A stretch of 64,000 bases of DNA. Origin: Piromyces finnis (lineage: Eukaryota; Neocallimastigomycota; Neocallimastigomycetes; Neocallimastigales; Neocallimastigaceae). Of this stretch, positions 1 through 18,489 are shown in pieces; position 1 is the first letter of the stretch, and each line of letters begins with the position of its first letter. The DNA is taken from contig MCFH01000009.1 in the NCBI GenBank assembly GCA_002104945.1, forward strand, positions 574,501-638,500. The letters are read 5' to 3'. The position numbers were made by a program, and so were the translations under genes. Under the pieces are notes generated by a model. That model searched no databases. It worked only from the letters and a program-made list of their open reading frames with translations, and had not been told where the DNA came from.

Positions 1-407
1 ATAACTCTAAAGAAAAAGAATTTTTTAAAGTGTAAAAAAAAAAAAAAAAATAAAAAGAAATATTAAAAAAATATTTATATATGTTTTATTATTATTTTTT
101 TTTTTAATTTAAAAATTATATTATTAACAAAAATTAAAATTTCTTTTAAACATTTTCTATTAAATAATATATATTTAACCGATGATGATTGGTCAAAAAT
201 CAAATTTTTAATTTTTTTTTTTTTCTTTTTTTTTTAAAAAAATAATGTATTATATTTTTTATATAATAAATATATTTTTTTAAATTTTAAAAATAAAATT
301 CAAAATTAAGATTGAAGAATTTTAATTTTGAGATCTTTTTTGTATTTATTAATATTATTACTATTTGAATATACCAATAATAATAAAATTATAAATTATA
401 AAAAAAT
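1..407. other. AT-rich intergenic, left edge
   Basis: No reading frame is supported here. The stretch is homopolymers and AT-rich DNA and includes the upstream region of the RLP24 gene; a short patch with some G and C lies near 175-200, which could be promoter sequence. Confidence 0.5.
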
Positions 408-1234
408 ATGCGTTTAGAAAAGTGTTACTTCTGTTCTTCAACTATATATCCAGGACATGGTATTACATTTGTCCGTAATGATAGTAAGGTATATAAAGCA
501 AATCATTTATCAATTCTTTAATCTATTTTAAGGATGCTTTAAGATATAAATAAATAAAAATTATTTTATTTTCAAAGGATTAAACAAATTGACTATTAGA
601 GATTTATACTACAACATAAGAATAAGAAAATAATTTAAAAAGTCAATTTAAAATTTAAAAAAATAATTTTACACAATGAAAGTTTAAAATATATATATTA
701 AGATAGTAAATATAAATCAAAATACATTATTAAATTTCGTTTATCACAAATAATTAGGTATTCAGATTTTGTCGTTCTAAATGTCACAAATCATTCAAAA
801 TGAAGCGTAATCCAAGAAAGGTTCGTTGGACTAAGGCTTTCAGAAAGGCTGCTGGAAAGGAAATGGTTATTGTAAGTAAAATAATATATACTTAAATAAA
901 CAAATTTAAAATTAAGCTAATCATAAAAATTTTATAAATTAAATAGGATTCTACCTTTGAATTTGAAAAACGTCGTAACATTCCAGTTCGTTATGATCGT
1001 GATATGATGGCTACTACCTTAAAGGCTATGAAGAGAGTACAAGAAATTCGTAAACGTCGTGAAAGAGTATTCTACAAGAACAGAATGAAGGGAAAGAAGG
1101 AACACGAAAGACAACAAAATATCAAGACAATCAAGAAGAATGTCGAACTTATATCTGGTCCATCACTCAAGACAAAAGAATTATTACAAAAAATACAACA
1201 AAAGGAAACAAAAACAGAAATGGATTTATCATAA
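408..1234 (+). CDS. RLP24: Ribosome biogenesis protein RLP24 (L24e family)
   Basis: Three exons, 408-488, 758-871 and 947-1234, give 160 residues, the size of human RSL24D1 (163). Both introns lie between codons and start with GTATAT and GTAAGT. The product begins [18 protein letters not shown] and carries the L24e zinc ribbon with Cys6, Cys9, Cys32 and Cys36, followed by the conserved [19 protein letters not shown] segment and a basic helical C-terminus. By family knowledge RLP24 is a nucleolar pre-60S assembly factor that occupies the L24 site and recruits the AAA ATPase Afg2/Drg1 before exchange for L24. The start ATG is preceded by an AT-rich leader. Ribosomal L24 itself is less likely, because the N-terminus and length follow the RLP24 branch. 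G/C content is higher than in the surroundings, as expected for a well expressed gene. Confidence 0.95.
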
Positions 1235-1903
1235 ACAATTTACCCATAATTCAAAAAAAGTTATTTCAAATTTATATTTATAACATTACCATTTTATCAG
1301 TATATAATATAATATAAAATTAATAAATTATTTAATTAGTAATAAAGAAAATAATATCTTTTCATTTTAGTTTTTTTTTTTAAAAAAAATATTAATCATT
1401 CATTTGTTTATTTATTAATATTTTATCTTATTTAATATTTCATAGAATTATGTATTTTTAATTTCACAATAAACTAAATAAATAATGAATTTAAAATAAT
1501 AAATAACAATTAATGTGTAAATGAAAGTATAATATATTATTACTACAGATTAACAAATGAATTATAATTTAAAAGAAAAGGAAGAAAATAACTTTGTATT
1601 TTGAAAATAATTATAATTATTGATAGATTTTTTTATTTAGTAAATTCTCCTGTTTATTTTACATTTAAATTTTAATAATTAATATATAAGAAAAAAAAAA
1701 AAAAAAAGGTATTTTATTCTAGTAATTAATAAATAAAGATATTTAAAATGTATAATAGAAGAGAATTTTTTATGAAAAAAATAAAATTTGTATATATGAA
1801 TAATATCATATATATTCAAATTCAAATGAAATTTGTATATGTAAATAATTATAGTTTTGTATGAATAATTTAGGATAAATAAAAAAAAATAGCGATTTAT
1901 TAT
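1235..1903. other. Intergenic, RLP24 and TFIIE alpha 3' ends
   Basis: Convergent intergenic region between the ends of RLP24 (+) and the TFIIE alpha gene (-). Only AT-rich sequence and A/T runs are visible; no coding frame or RNA gene is supported. Confidence 0.5.
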
Positions 1904-2595
1904 TTATTCGGCTAATTCAGTATAGTATAATTAAAATATACAAAATTTTATGAGATTAGATGTTTATTTTAATAAGCATATATTGTTTATATTAAGATAG
2001 GTAATATTAACTTACATAGTTCTTCATAATTACTTGATACTTCATCCTCTTCTTCATCCTATAGGTGAAAATGTAAAATATTAATATTTCTTTTAGTAAA
2101 TTATTTTTAAAATTACTTTTATATATAATAAATATTATATATTACCATTGATGTTGGTGTGTTCATTTGTTCTACCTTTACCTTTTTCCTATTATATATA
2201 ATTATATTATTTATATTTTTATTTTTATTCAATTGACGTTAATAAAATTTTATATTTCTTTTCTTATTTCTTTACTTATATTTCTTATATACAAACCTTT
2301 GCCCACTTTCATCATCTATATCACTCTCCATTTCATCCATAGAATCAATTCTTCTTTTATTTAAACCTTCTATATCTTTTTTGAAATCTACCTCTACAAA
2401 GTCTTCTTTTTCTGTTGATGAATCATCATCACTATCTTGATATTCACTAATTGGTGTTAAAATTAGTCTTATATTATCATTTGATGACATTTTTAGTTGA
2501 TCATAGAAATCATCTAAATCTTTTGTTATGAAAATCATTGTCATTATATTAGTTGTAGTTGTAATAGTAGTGTTTTTAATTTATTACATTTATGA

Positions 2596-2629
<34 letters not shown>

Positions 2630-4156
2630 TTTAGAATTAGAATTAGAACTAGAACTAGAATTACTATTATTTTATAATTTATATATAAATAAAAAATCTT
2701 TTAATATTATACATGAATCATCTAGATCTTCATCAATTAATAATATATCTTTTTTCTTTTCAATTTCTTCTTCTTCATCAGGCTCATTTTCTTCTGGTCC
2801 AGGGGCTACTCTTTCACCCGTTACTGTACTAAATTGATACCATGCTGGTAATTCATTTTGTTTTCTATATAACAAAAATGATATTTTTTATAAAAATATA
2901 TGTGTTTAATTACAGTTAATTCACTATTATATTTTTAATAATAAAAAATACCTCTTTAATTTATTTTCTTCTTCCTGCTTTTTTCTTAATAATGTATCAT
3001 CAGAATCTTGAAATTCTATTACAATTTCACCTGTAATATCTTCAGTATCTTCTGCAATTCTAAGATCACGTTGATCTTTTTGTCAAGTAAAATTAATATT
3101 ATATATTAATTAATTTTAGTATTAAAATAGTATTAATATATTTATTATTTAACTAACTTGATAAATTAATTTTTTCTGTTACGGTAGTATTTCCTGATGC
3201 AGTTGGTGTATAATCTGGAATAACCAATTCATCAGTCTTTTTCAATAAATCAACAATTGGTGCACACTGAAGCATAAGTCTAAATATGCACATTCATTAT
3301 TTAATAATGAATTAATTTTATAAAATTTAACCTTTTTATCAAAAAAATTTTTTATTTTAAATTATTTTACAAACTTTGAATATAATTCTTGTCCAGCATT
3401 TTCTGATTCTTTATTATTTTCCTGTATTAATTCTGTACGACAATATTCACACATAAATAGATTCGTCATAGGATCAACTAATCTAAGAACATCTAATGGA
3501 GTAAATTTATTATCACATGAGGGACAACGATATCCTTTATTTTGTAATTCCTATTAATTTAAAAAATCCCAGTTCATAAGATTTAATTTATGAGTAATTA
3601 TTATTTTTAAATATAAATGACAAAATAATAAGTATTAATCACTTTTTAATAATTACATTTTCTCTTTTTTCATTAATTTTCTCTGTCATTTGATGTATTT
3701 TCCATTTTACAGTATCAACAAATAATTTATAATCAATATAATGATATTGTTTGGTTCCCATTCTTCCATCGCTTCTTTGTTCCTGCCTTGGTTCTCTAAA
3801 TTTTTAAAAGATAAATTAAATTTAAATCTACATATTTTTATTATTTTGATAATTTGAATAATACTTGATTTTGATATTTACGATTTTATTAGTTGATCTT
3901 CTTTCAACTTTCCACATATTTTTTGAATTTCTTTTGTTCTTAGTTTCACTCTTGAAGCTATATCTTCTTCTTTTAGACTTTATAAATGATTATATAATAC
4001 TACTTTAATATAATAATAATAATATAGAAATGAAATTTAAATTATTAAAGCTTACGAATTCACTCCATCAGTTGATAATAAGTCAAGTACGACAATATAC
4101 TCAGGTGTATAATAAGCCCTTGCGACTTTTTTAACCATTTCATGAAATACTTCCAT
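1904..4156 (-). CDS. TFA1: Transcription initiation factor IIE alpha subunit
   Basis: Eleven exons were traced with conserved frame: 4056-4156, 3882-3977, 3657-3795, 3371-3550, 3158-3266, 2952-3075, 2713-2864, 2293-2519, 2146-2181, 2016-2058 and 1904-1911, about 404 residues (human GTF2E1 has 439). The N-terminus MEVFHEMVKKVARAYYTPEY begins the extended winged-helix domain; the fourth exon holds the zinc ribbon with CPSC followed by CEYC, the hallmark of TFIIE alpha. The C-terminal half is very acidic, as in the family, where it contacts TFIIH. TFIIE alpha joins the RNA polymerase II preinitiation complex and recruits and stimulates TFIIH. The last two or three small exons are predicted from splice sites and frame only and are the weakest part. 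Two introns use unusual donors (GTTAGT, GTATAA). Confidence 0.9.
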
Positions 4157-4946
4157 TTTTTATATTATTATTTATTTATCTTTCTCAAATTCTTTACAAC
4201 TTTATTTTTATTTTATTTTTTTAATATTTTTACTATTCTATTTAAATATAAATTGTTATATTTTAAAATTATTAAAATAATTGTTTTGTATTATTATTAA
4301 AAAATAACTTAAATTATAAATGAAATTCAAAAATATATTTTGCTTTATAAAATATAGATATTATTTATAACTCTATATATATAATAAAAATAAAAAAAAA
4401 AAATATATTTGATTTAAAATTAATAGACTAATTTTTAATATATGGGTATTATTATATTTTTTAAAATATTGCTTTAAAAAAAATATATTTGGTATTATTA
4501 ATCTTCTATTAATTCAAATTGTATAAATTGTATATAAAAAACTTATATGATAAAAATTATAATAATGATATATTGAAAAATATAAAAATAATATAGTAAT
4601 TAATTTTTATATTTTTATAATGAATTTATCGATATGAGAATAAATAATTGTTATTTATAAAATTATAATTTTTTTTAAAAAAAAAAATAATATAAATAAT
4701 TTTAATATGATTCCGGAATGAATTTTTCTTATAAAAAGAAGAAGGGTTTATAGAAAATAATTATTAATATTAAATCATTAATAATCCATTTCTTTTCATT
4801 TATTTAATACATTATTTAAATGTATAATTTAAAGATTTTGCTTTATTTATTACTAAAATTTTTGATTTTTTTTGTTTATTTATATATTTTTGCAATTGTT
4901 TAAATAAAATGGCCTATTTACACAATCACTTATATATATGTGTGTG

Positions 4947-4980
<34 letters not shown>

Positions 4981-5392
4981 TGTGCTTATGAATTTATTAT
5001 TTATTATTCTATAATTATTTTATACATTTAATTTTTTATCTATTAATTATGTAATTGTAATTAAATATCTTTTATACAATAAATTCTTCTAATAAATGAT
5101 TATAAAAACAATTATAATTATTATATAAAGAAATAAAATTATTGAGTTATTTTATTAAAATTATATTTTCTAAAATAAATTAACATTATTTTTATAAAAA
5201 ATAAAATAAAAAAATAAAAAAAAAATTTTTTTATACATATTTAATATATTCTAATTGGTAATTAATGCTTATATAAATTCTATTGATTTAATAAATAAAA
5301 TTACATTTTTCAATATATTTAATTTTTTTTTCTGTATATTATAAAAAAAAAAAAAAAAAGATAAATAGAAAATATTTTCTAAATAATTTTTT
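4157..5392. other. Intergenic between TFA1 and PUS7
   Basis: About 1.2 kb of almost pure A/T with a short ATT microsatellite near 4950-4980. It holds the TFA1 promoter on its left side and the PUS7 3' end on its right. No open frame of credible composition was seen. Confidence 0.5.
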
Positions 5393-8306
5393 CTATTCAT
5401 CAATAACTTCACCACTTTCTTTAATACTTTTTATAGATGTATCCATCTTTGTAACTTCTCTTAAAGCCATTGTTGCATAACTTGAGGTTGGCAAGGAAAA
5501 TGAAATTTGTAATGCTTTAAATTTTCCATCTATATTATTAATTAATTTGTTAAAACATATCACTTAATTTATAAAAATTTTTATATTATAAAAATTTAAT
5601 TCTAAATATTTGAATTTATTATATATACCTGGAATGTTAATTGGGGCTTCCTTTCCATTTATTTTATCTAAATCTGTTAATGCTAAATCAGCATCTTCAT
5701 CATTATATCCAATGATATTCCTATTCAATATTTTAATTTATTTCATTAATTATATATATCAATAAGAGTTTTATTTTTATTTTTAATATACCATTCAACA
5801 TTTCCTGGTTTAACAATTAATTTACGATAACTTCCAGGGAGGAAATATTCTCTATTAGAAATTTAATAAAAAATTAATATTTTAACTCTTTTATTTAACA
5901 AAAACTATAATATTACTTATAATAATTCAATTATTTAATTACTTATTAATTATCTTCATATCTTTTGGATCAATATCATCTTTTTTTAATAAATCTTCAT
6001 AGTAGTTCTTTATTTCATTTTCTGGATATATAATATCATGACCTGGCATTGGTAACACAACATCATATATAGTGTATTTATCAATATTTTCAGAAGTGAT
6101 TATATCTGGTTTTTCTTTATTATGTTTTCCTCTTTTTTTACTATCCATTGCCTTTTGTTTTTCTTCAGTAATTACTAGATCACCGATTGCAGGCTTATAT
6201 CCATATTTTTCAATATGATAAGTTGCAGCTAAATTCCAAATATAGCTTTGATAAGCATGTACATACATCATTCTTAAATTTCTTGGAATCTATAGTGAAA
6301 TAATTTTAATATAAAGGATTTAACATTTTTATATAAAACTAATTATATATATAATAACAGTAATAGTAATGATATTATCATTATTATTTTTACATTAAGT
6401 AAGGCATTACTATAAGCATTTATTTGATCCATTTTTTCAAATGCTTTTAATATTGAAATTTCTGCAGTACAATTTTTTGGCATTTCTTCTAAAGCTTTTT
6501 TAGGATCATGAGAGTCTTTCCATATTTTTCTTGCTTTTCTTACTCTTTCACTTTCTACAATTATAAATTGCAATAATTATAAATAAATATATATTTTTTT
6601 AATTATATATTTATATATTTATTTATATTAAATGTACCTCCTATTTTTTCCATTAATATTAAGTCAACAGCTTTTCTCCAATTTTTCTTCAAAATAGCTT
6701 TTCCAACCTCATAAGTTGGTAATGAAGTAGTACCAAATCTTTGCATACCAAAATAATTAATAAATCCAATATTTTTTAAAGATTTAATCGCATTTTCAAT
6801 GATATTATTATCATCAATAGATAATTTACTAAATATATATATATTATATTAATTAAAATGAAAATAGTATATGATTTATTAATAAAAAGTAAGTAATAAA
6901 AGCTTGACTCACCGTAATGTTATATTAAATAAATTTCCCTTAAGATCTCCGAGTTTTAGACCTTTTTTTACAAACTTAAAGTTACCGAGTTGAATACCTT
7001 GTGCTAATAAATGTTTATTAGCTTTTTCTATTTTTTCTGGGGTCATATGATAACCTGTAACATTCTGAACAGTAATACCACGTTTATCTTTTGTTCCAGC
7101 AATGCCCAAACTTCTTGATGTTGTACTACATAAATTTAAGGTTAAAATAGCAATTATAATTTAAATATCTAAAATATTAAAATACTTACTATAATGTGTA
7201 TGCAATTATATTAATAGCATTCATTGTTTCCTTATTGGTTTTAAACATTGTAAACTGACAAAATTCTCCGCCTAATTGTTTCCAATAGCTATCTCCTTTT
7301 TGAGAAGAACGCATGTCAGTATTTCTACCATTAGCCCAATGAATATTAATTTGAACTGTGTTTATTTTTGTTTCAGTTTCTATTCTATTTGAAAAATGCT
7401 TTCTAAAAAATTGATGAAGTTTTGTTCTATCTTCTTTATTTGGAATATCCTTTTTTAAGCAATTAAGATTTTATGTGTTATTTTAAATATTTTAGTTATT
7501 CTATTTATTATTTAGCTTTTTTTTTTCTTTTTTTTTAACATATATATATTGATTTAGTATACCTCAGTTGTAACAACAGTATTATCTTTTCCATTATCTT
7601 TTACTATTTTTTTTATTTTTTCAATTTTTTCTTCATCTTTTATATAATCTTTTAATAATTCAAAAGCTTTATTATCTTTTTCTTCTTGAGATAATGAATC
7701 ATCAACTTCACTTTCAACCTATAATTATATATAATTACTATTCGTGTTTTTAAATTACAGCATCAAAAAATTTATAAAATTTGTTACCTTTTTTTTTTCA
7801 TATTTAAGGTTGGTTAAATGAACCACATTTCCTTTTTCATCGATTTCATTAACAAGAAAATCATTATACCTAGTAATTTTTTTTACCTTACTTAGATTAT
7901 TTATTGTTTTAAAATATATTTATTATATGTTATGTACCTTTGTTTCAAAGAAACAGTAAAGCCTGGATTGTTTTCATTAATAAATTTTGTAATTCCAACA
8001 TCTTTTTCATAAGGAAAATCATTTTTAAAATTATTTGATTTTTTTAACGAATTTAAAGTTTCATTATTAATTACTATTAATTCTTCATTTTTCAATTTTT
8101 TATTTTCTGGATTTAAATTTGTGGAATTATCTTCTCTATATTATTATATAGTATTGTATTTTCATATTAGTATAATGACACAATTATGTATATTATGAAT
8201 TTTATAAAATATAATAATGGATAAATATTATATAAATATAAATATTAAAATAAAAATTTACATTAAATTATAATTACCTTTTTCTTTTATTGTCTGTATC
8301 TTCCAT
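5393..8306 (-). CDS. PUS7: tRNA/mRNA pseudouridine synthase PUS7 (TruD family)
   Basis: Twelve exons keep frame exactly and give 641 residues: 8278-8306, 7938-8135, 7788-7869, 7563-7718, 7190-7449, 6913-7125, 6638-6828, 6394-6554, 5943-6289, 5792-5851, 5629-5720 and 5393-5529. The TruD hallmark [12 protein letters not shown] lies in the sixth exon; its Asp is the expected catalytic residue. Other family signatures are [36 protein letters not shown] and the terminal [11 protein letters not shown]. Human and yeast Pus7 modify U35 of tRNA-Tyr, U13 of several tRNAs, U2 snRNA and mRNAs in the nucleus and cytoplasm. The gene is divergent from the condensin gene, with only 296 bp between start codons and an E-box-like site in between. 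Identification is by several motifs in family order; the N-terminal 60 residues are variable, as usual. Confidence 0.95.
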
Positions 8307-8389
8307 TTTTATTTTATTTTAATACTTTTTTATTATAATATAAAATCGAATTTTTATTTAAAAAAATTCAAAATCAATCAATTTACATA

Positions 8390-8397
8390 TCACGTGA
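8390..8397. promoter_or_regulatory. Palindromic TCACGTGA E-box
   Basis: A perfect palindrome of the CACGTG class sits in the 296-bp divergent promoter between PUS7 and the condensin gene, in otherwise A/T-only surroundings. In fungi this core is bound by bHLH factors such as Cbf1. Function here is inferred from position and palindromy only. Confidence 0.4.
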
Positions 8398-8602
8398 TCG
8401 GATTAATTTATGTTCAGCATTTTATAAAAAAAGTTTTCTAGCACGACTCGTACTTCAAAGATTTATAAGTTTATTTTAATATTCTAGTAGAATGAATAAA
8501 AAGTTAGACATATTAAAGAAAAAGGATTTTTAATTTTAAAAAAAAAATAAAATTATATAGCATTAATTCCTTTATATTATATAAAAAAAATAATTATAAA
8601 TA

Positions 8603-13669
<5,067 letters not shown>

Positions 13670-14206
13670 AATCAAACCAACCGATGGAAATTGTAATAAT
13701 AGTAGCAGTGTTATGACTGACCAAAATATTAATAAGGATAAAGAATAATTCAATGAATTTAATTATTATTGTTGTTATTATATATTTATTTATTCATTTA
13801 TTCATTTATTTAAATTTTTTTTTCTTTTTCATATATATAGAAATAATATACATTCTTTTATTATTTATTTTAAAATTTGAAATTTATTTATTTATCAGTT
13901 TTAATTGTCTCATTTTACACTTTTTATGTAATATACTTTCAAAAATCGAGATTTTAATATTATTGTCATACAAAATAATAAATTATTTAATAATTTATTT
14001 TTATTTATTAAATTTAATCTATAATAAAAAAAAATATATACTTAAAAATGAAAAAAATATAAATTCAAAAAAAAAAAAAAATAAAATAAAGTTGTTTAAT
14101 CACTATCTTTTATATATCGTATAAAAAAATAATAACTAAATAGAATATATAATAAAATTAACCAAAATAATTTAAAAAAAAAAAAATTTATAAAAGAAAT
14201 TTAAAA
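13670..14206. other. Intergenic, condensin to BLCAP-like gene
   Basis: AT-rich spacer. An apparent 123-residue frame at 13753-14124 is Ile/Leu/Phe/Lys only and reads like random AT sequence, so it is not called. The first 80 bases continue one frame of the condensin tail. Confidence 0.5.
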
Positions 14207-14686
14207 ATGGCCTATTGTATGCAATGGTTTATAGTGTTGTTATTAATTCCATTCCCTAATTCACCATCTCTATTTTTAATGTTATATATATTAGCATTAA
14301 TGTTACGTCATAAACCAGTAATTACATATTAATTATTATTATTATTATTATTATTATCATCATTTAATTTTAATTTATATTTATACATCTTTTTCTACTA
14401 TAATAATTTATTTTTTATTATGAATACTAATATGTATATATAAATTATTTCTATTTTATTATTATTATAATCAAATCAAAATATCTATGCTATAACATAT
14501 AAAAAAAAAAAGTGTTTATATTGTACACTGATAATAGTAGCATTGTTTTATTCGTCAGGGTTGCTATACTCAAGTGATTTATTCAGTATCCAAAAAATAT
14601 ATGGAAGACAATGGATCGATAAAGGAATATATTGGATAACCAATTCAAAATTTAAAAATATGGAATATGGAAATATACCATTGTAA
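14207..14686 (+). CDS. BLCAP/BC10-like small membrane protein
   Basis: Two exons, 14207-14317 and 14513-14686, join at a codon boundary (intron GTAATT...AAAAAG) and encode 94 residues. The product starts MAYCMQWFIVLLLIPFPNSP and continues RHKPCLYCTLIIVALF. It has two hydrophobic segments (about residues 7-32 and 41-57) around a KPCxxC motif. This layout is that of metazoan bladder-cancer-associated protein BLCAP/BC10 (87 residues), whose N-terminus likewise reads YCLQW followed by a Leu-rich stretch ending in LIP, then a second stretch after RKPCxxCAL. BLCAP is a small membrane protein of unclear function linked to growth control and STAT3. The C-terminal 35 residues do not match. Neither half alone would have been convincing; the spliced product is what shows the relationship. 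Confidence 0.75.
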
Positions 14687-15523
14687 ATTTATTACATATC
14701 TATATATCAAAATGATAAAGCAATAGAGTACACAAAAAAAAAAAAGTTTTCTTAGACAATATATCAAAATAAAATAATAACTAAAAAGGAGGAAAAAAAA
14801 AAAAAAAGGAAAAGGAAAAGCATAAATAAATAATATCATTCAAATGGAATTCAAATGTCACATAATTTACAATAAAAAAAATATTGGTATCTTTATAAAT
14901 TTTAACTATCAATTATATTTATATGAAATTCTAAAAAAAATTAAAATTTCTAATTTCTAATTTTTATGTATTATAATTGATATCACTATAAAGTGATTAA
15001 TATATACTTTCTAAAGATAAAAATTAAATGGAATTATATTATTTATAAATTATTAATTATTTTTACTATTTTCCCAATTTATTTTTTATTATACTTTGTT
15101 GATATTTTACATGCTCTACAAATTTAATAAAGAAATTAAATTATATTATTTAATTCATATAATTTATTAATATATCCCTTTTTAAAGAGTAAAAAGATGA
15201 TATTAAAAAGCATATTATCCTATCATCTTATATACAGAAATGATATTATCTTTATTTTATATATATAATAATGGTAACTTTTTATTAAATGTTATTTTAT
15301 ATAATATATAAAAACAATATTATTCATAATCGTTTAACTTTCTTAAAAAAATGTTACATAACGAAGAAAAGATGTTCAAAACTAATGTATTTTATTTCAT
15401 ATTTTATATTATATTAATTATGTTTAGTATTTAAATTACGATAACTAAAGGAAATCAATATTTTTTTTATTTATTTTTTGTTATATTTAATAGTTGATTT
15501 GTTTTATTAAATTGTCAATATTC
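14687..15523. other. Convergent intergenic region
   Basis: Between the 3' ends of the BLCAP-like gene and the At4g15545-like gene. AT-rich, with poly(A) runs; no coding frame or RNA gene could be supported. Confidence 0.5.
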
Positions 15524-16233
15524 TTAATAAATCCGTAGTAATTTTTCAAATTGTTTATATAAATCATGATGTGTTTCACCAAAAATTATTTCAATATTTT
15601 CTAAAGTTTTTCCTTTACCCTATTTTTTAAATAAAACAAAAATTAAATTGAATATATGTTTTATATTAATATCAATATCAATATATAAAAATATATTTCA
15701 TTATTATAATTGGCATACTTGGTCTCTATTATTATATGCTTTAACATTTGAGAGTAGCGAAGTAAACTATTGACGAAATAATATAGTAAATGTATATATA
15801 TTTATTATATTAATTATAATTATCTTAAAGTTATTAATATTATTTACATACTTGATCATATGATAATTTGGATCTAGCTAATTTAAAGAAATCTCTTCCA
15901 TCAATAGTTTCTGGTGGATGTTCTTTTGGAATTGGACTATCATATGTTTTTTTTAATGCTTCTTTTATATATTAATATGTTAATTTTTATAATTATCGCT
16001 AAAATTAAAATTTAATTTTTGTGTTTGGAGTTTTTTCATTAATACCTTTTTTGGTATAGCATTTTCCATTAAAATCATTGAAATCATCTAAGTCATATTT
16101 ATTAAATAACAACGTTGATGTTGATGATACATTTGAATTTGATTTTAAAGGTGATAAAGAATCTTTATTACTATTTAATTCAGATTGTTTGATAAAATCA
16201 TCCTCAATACTATTATTGTTGTTATATTAAGTG

Positions 16234-16265
<32 letters not shown>

Positions 16266-17171
16266 ATTATTATATTTATATAAATTTGTTTTATTAATAA
16301 GTGTATTACGACTTAATTCTTACTTATTATCTTCTTTTATACCACGTTTATTTTCTATTTAGCATTTTATAAAATAAAGTTAAACATTATTAATAATAAT
16401 ATTTATAAAATTTCACAGTATTATTATAAAAAATTATAAAAATTACCCTAAAAATATATAGAATATGAAAATAATATGGGTATATTTAATTTTTTATACA
16501 TAGATTAAATACTTAAAAAAATAAATATAATTATTTAATATATACTTTGTTTTTAGAAATATATTTAGTTTTATATTCTTCAATGTCTTCTTCGCCAAAC
16601 GACTGAAGAACGTTCTTTTTAAAATTCGATAATTTTGCTATAACTTTTGCCATTTCATTCATTTTTTTATCACATTTATAAATATAACTTTCTAATTGTG
16701 TGATTTTTTGAGCATACTCTACAATTATATAATATTATTTAAATAATTTAAACAATAAATAACATCATTTAATAATTCTAATAGATATTATATTTTTAAA
16801 TATTAAAATATTAATATAAAAAAAAAAAAATACAAATTATAGTATTTAAATATATTTATATTAAAAAAACTTCATTCTAAAAACCTTTAATTTCATTTTG
16901 TTTTTGAATAAGCTCATTTCTCAATAAAATTACTTCAGAATCTTTTTCGGTTATCTTAAATATATATATATATATATTCAAAACAAAAATTTAAAAAAAA
17001 TTATTAGAATAATTCGGGAAAAAGTAAAGACTATAATAGTACAATAAAAATCTACTATTTTATTATATTATTTAATATTAATATTAAATATACCTTGTTA
17101 TTAAAAGCATTCCTAACTGCATTAACTGCATTCTCAAATTCTGATTCTAAATTTGCCGATGTTGTATTCAT
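15524..17171 (-). CDS. At4g15545-like coiled-coil protein
   Basis: A multi-exon gene starting at 17171; the first exon (17094-17171) encodes MNTTSANLESEFENAVNAVR, followed by short exons with ITEKDSEVILLRNELIQKQN and ITQLESYIYKCDKKMNEMAK, a coiled coil of about 80 residues, then a Ser/Asn-rich linker. The C-terminal part is the recognisable portion: DGRDFFKLARSKLSYDQFTS followed by LLSNVKAYNNRDQ and a last exon GKGKTLENIEIIFGETHHDL ending in the stop at 15524. This C-terminal pattern (F...ARSRLSYEQF...L...K.LN...., then EIFG..N.DLY..F) is that of the plant protein At4g15545 and relatives in other eukaryotes, of unknown molecular function. Middle exon borders near 15960-16370 are uncertain. 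Probably a cytosolic scaffold, by inference only. Confidence 0.7.
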
Positions 17172-18489
17172 TTCTACTTTTCCTCTTTTGTATTTTATAT
17201 TTTATCTTTTTTTTTTTTTAACTGATTATCTTAATATTTTTCATAAAAAAAAATATTTAATTTATTCAAATAAAAATATTAAAAAAATAAAATAAATATA
17301 TTGAATCTTCTCAATATATAATAAACTTTATTAACTTTCAAGATGAAAATGCATTACTTTTAAACTTTTTTTTTTTTTTTCATAAAAATTTTGTATTCTA
17401 TTCTTTTATTTAAATCTTTATTAATCATAAAGGGTTTAATATTGAAAAATAAACAATAATATATACTTCATAAACTTCAAAATATTTTTTCAAACGATAT
17501 CTAATATATAATTTGCTCTATTATTGTTTATCAAAAAACTTTAATTACTATTAATTTATTATTAAATGAATATTTGAAATTTTAAATATAATAAAGTTTT
17601 ATATACAACCTTGATCATTTTCACTTTCATACCAATGTTTAATTTTTACAAATAAATATATTATAAATGTAATGAATATTCTAAAAAATATAAATTATAT
17701 ACCATTATAATAATTATGTATATAGTCATTTTTAAAACTAGTAATAATATCAAATAATGAATTTTTCATTCCTAGTTCATTTTAAAGATTAATGTTCCCA
17801 TTACATTTATAAAACTTTTATGATTCGATATATATGTATATATATTGAAATAAAAAAAGAAATTATCTGGTTTCTTTCCTTGACTTATAATATGTATTTA
17901 TTAATGAGTTTAACACTTCTAAAAAAAAAAAAAAAAATATCTGATTGGAATTCTATAATCAATTTTGATAAAAATATGTAATTTTTTTGATATTTTATTT
18001 ATTATAATGCTTAAAATTATTATTACATGAAAATACTTATTAAAAAAAAATAGAAATAATTAAATAAATAATAATAAATAAATAAATAAACACTAATAGC
18101 AATTAAAATTAATAGATTCTATCATTTTATAATTATAAATATTCAAAACATTCATTAAATATATTTCAAATTTAAAAAAAAAAAAAAAAGATAAAAGAAA
18201 AAAAGAAAAAAAAAAAGGAGAGAATTAATAAAATAATAAAAAAAATAAGCCGAAAAAAAAAAAAAAAAAAAGGTATAAAGTAAAGCAATTTTTTTCTCTC
18301 TTTTTTTTTTTTTTTTACCAGAATAGCATTAGGTTTTTATCTCAGATATAATCTATTGTTCTAATTTAGAACACTGAATAAACTTTATAAATTTTAATAC
18401 TGTATATTGATATTTTTTATGTACTATGTACATATTATTATTAATGATAAATCTTTGATTAATTAATAGATTCTTTTTTTTAATTCTTC
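17172..18489. other. Intergenic with a possible small membrane-protein fragment
   Basis: Mostly homopolymer-rich spacer. On the minus strand around 17600-17790 two short open stretches occur: one begins MKNSLFDIITSFKNDYIHNY and ends at a GTATAT donor, the other reads as a hydrophobic segment followed by KIKHWYESENDQGCI and a stop. Their frames do not join at the obvious splice sites, so this is recorded only as a possible decayed or mis-assembled small gene. Confidence 0.25.

Noticed and set aside
13753-14124. 123-residue hydrophobic frame after the condensin gene
   Set aside because: Only Ile, Leu, Phe, Tyr, Lys, Asn; no start context, homology or intron structure; expected in 90% AT DNA.
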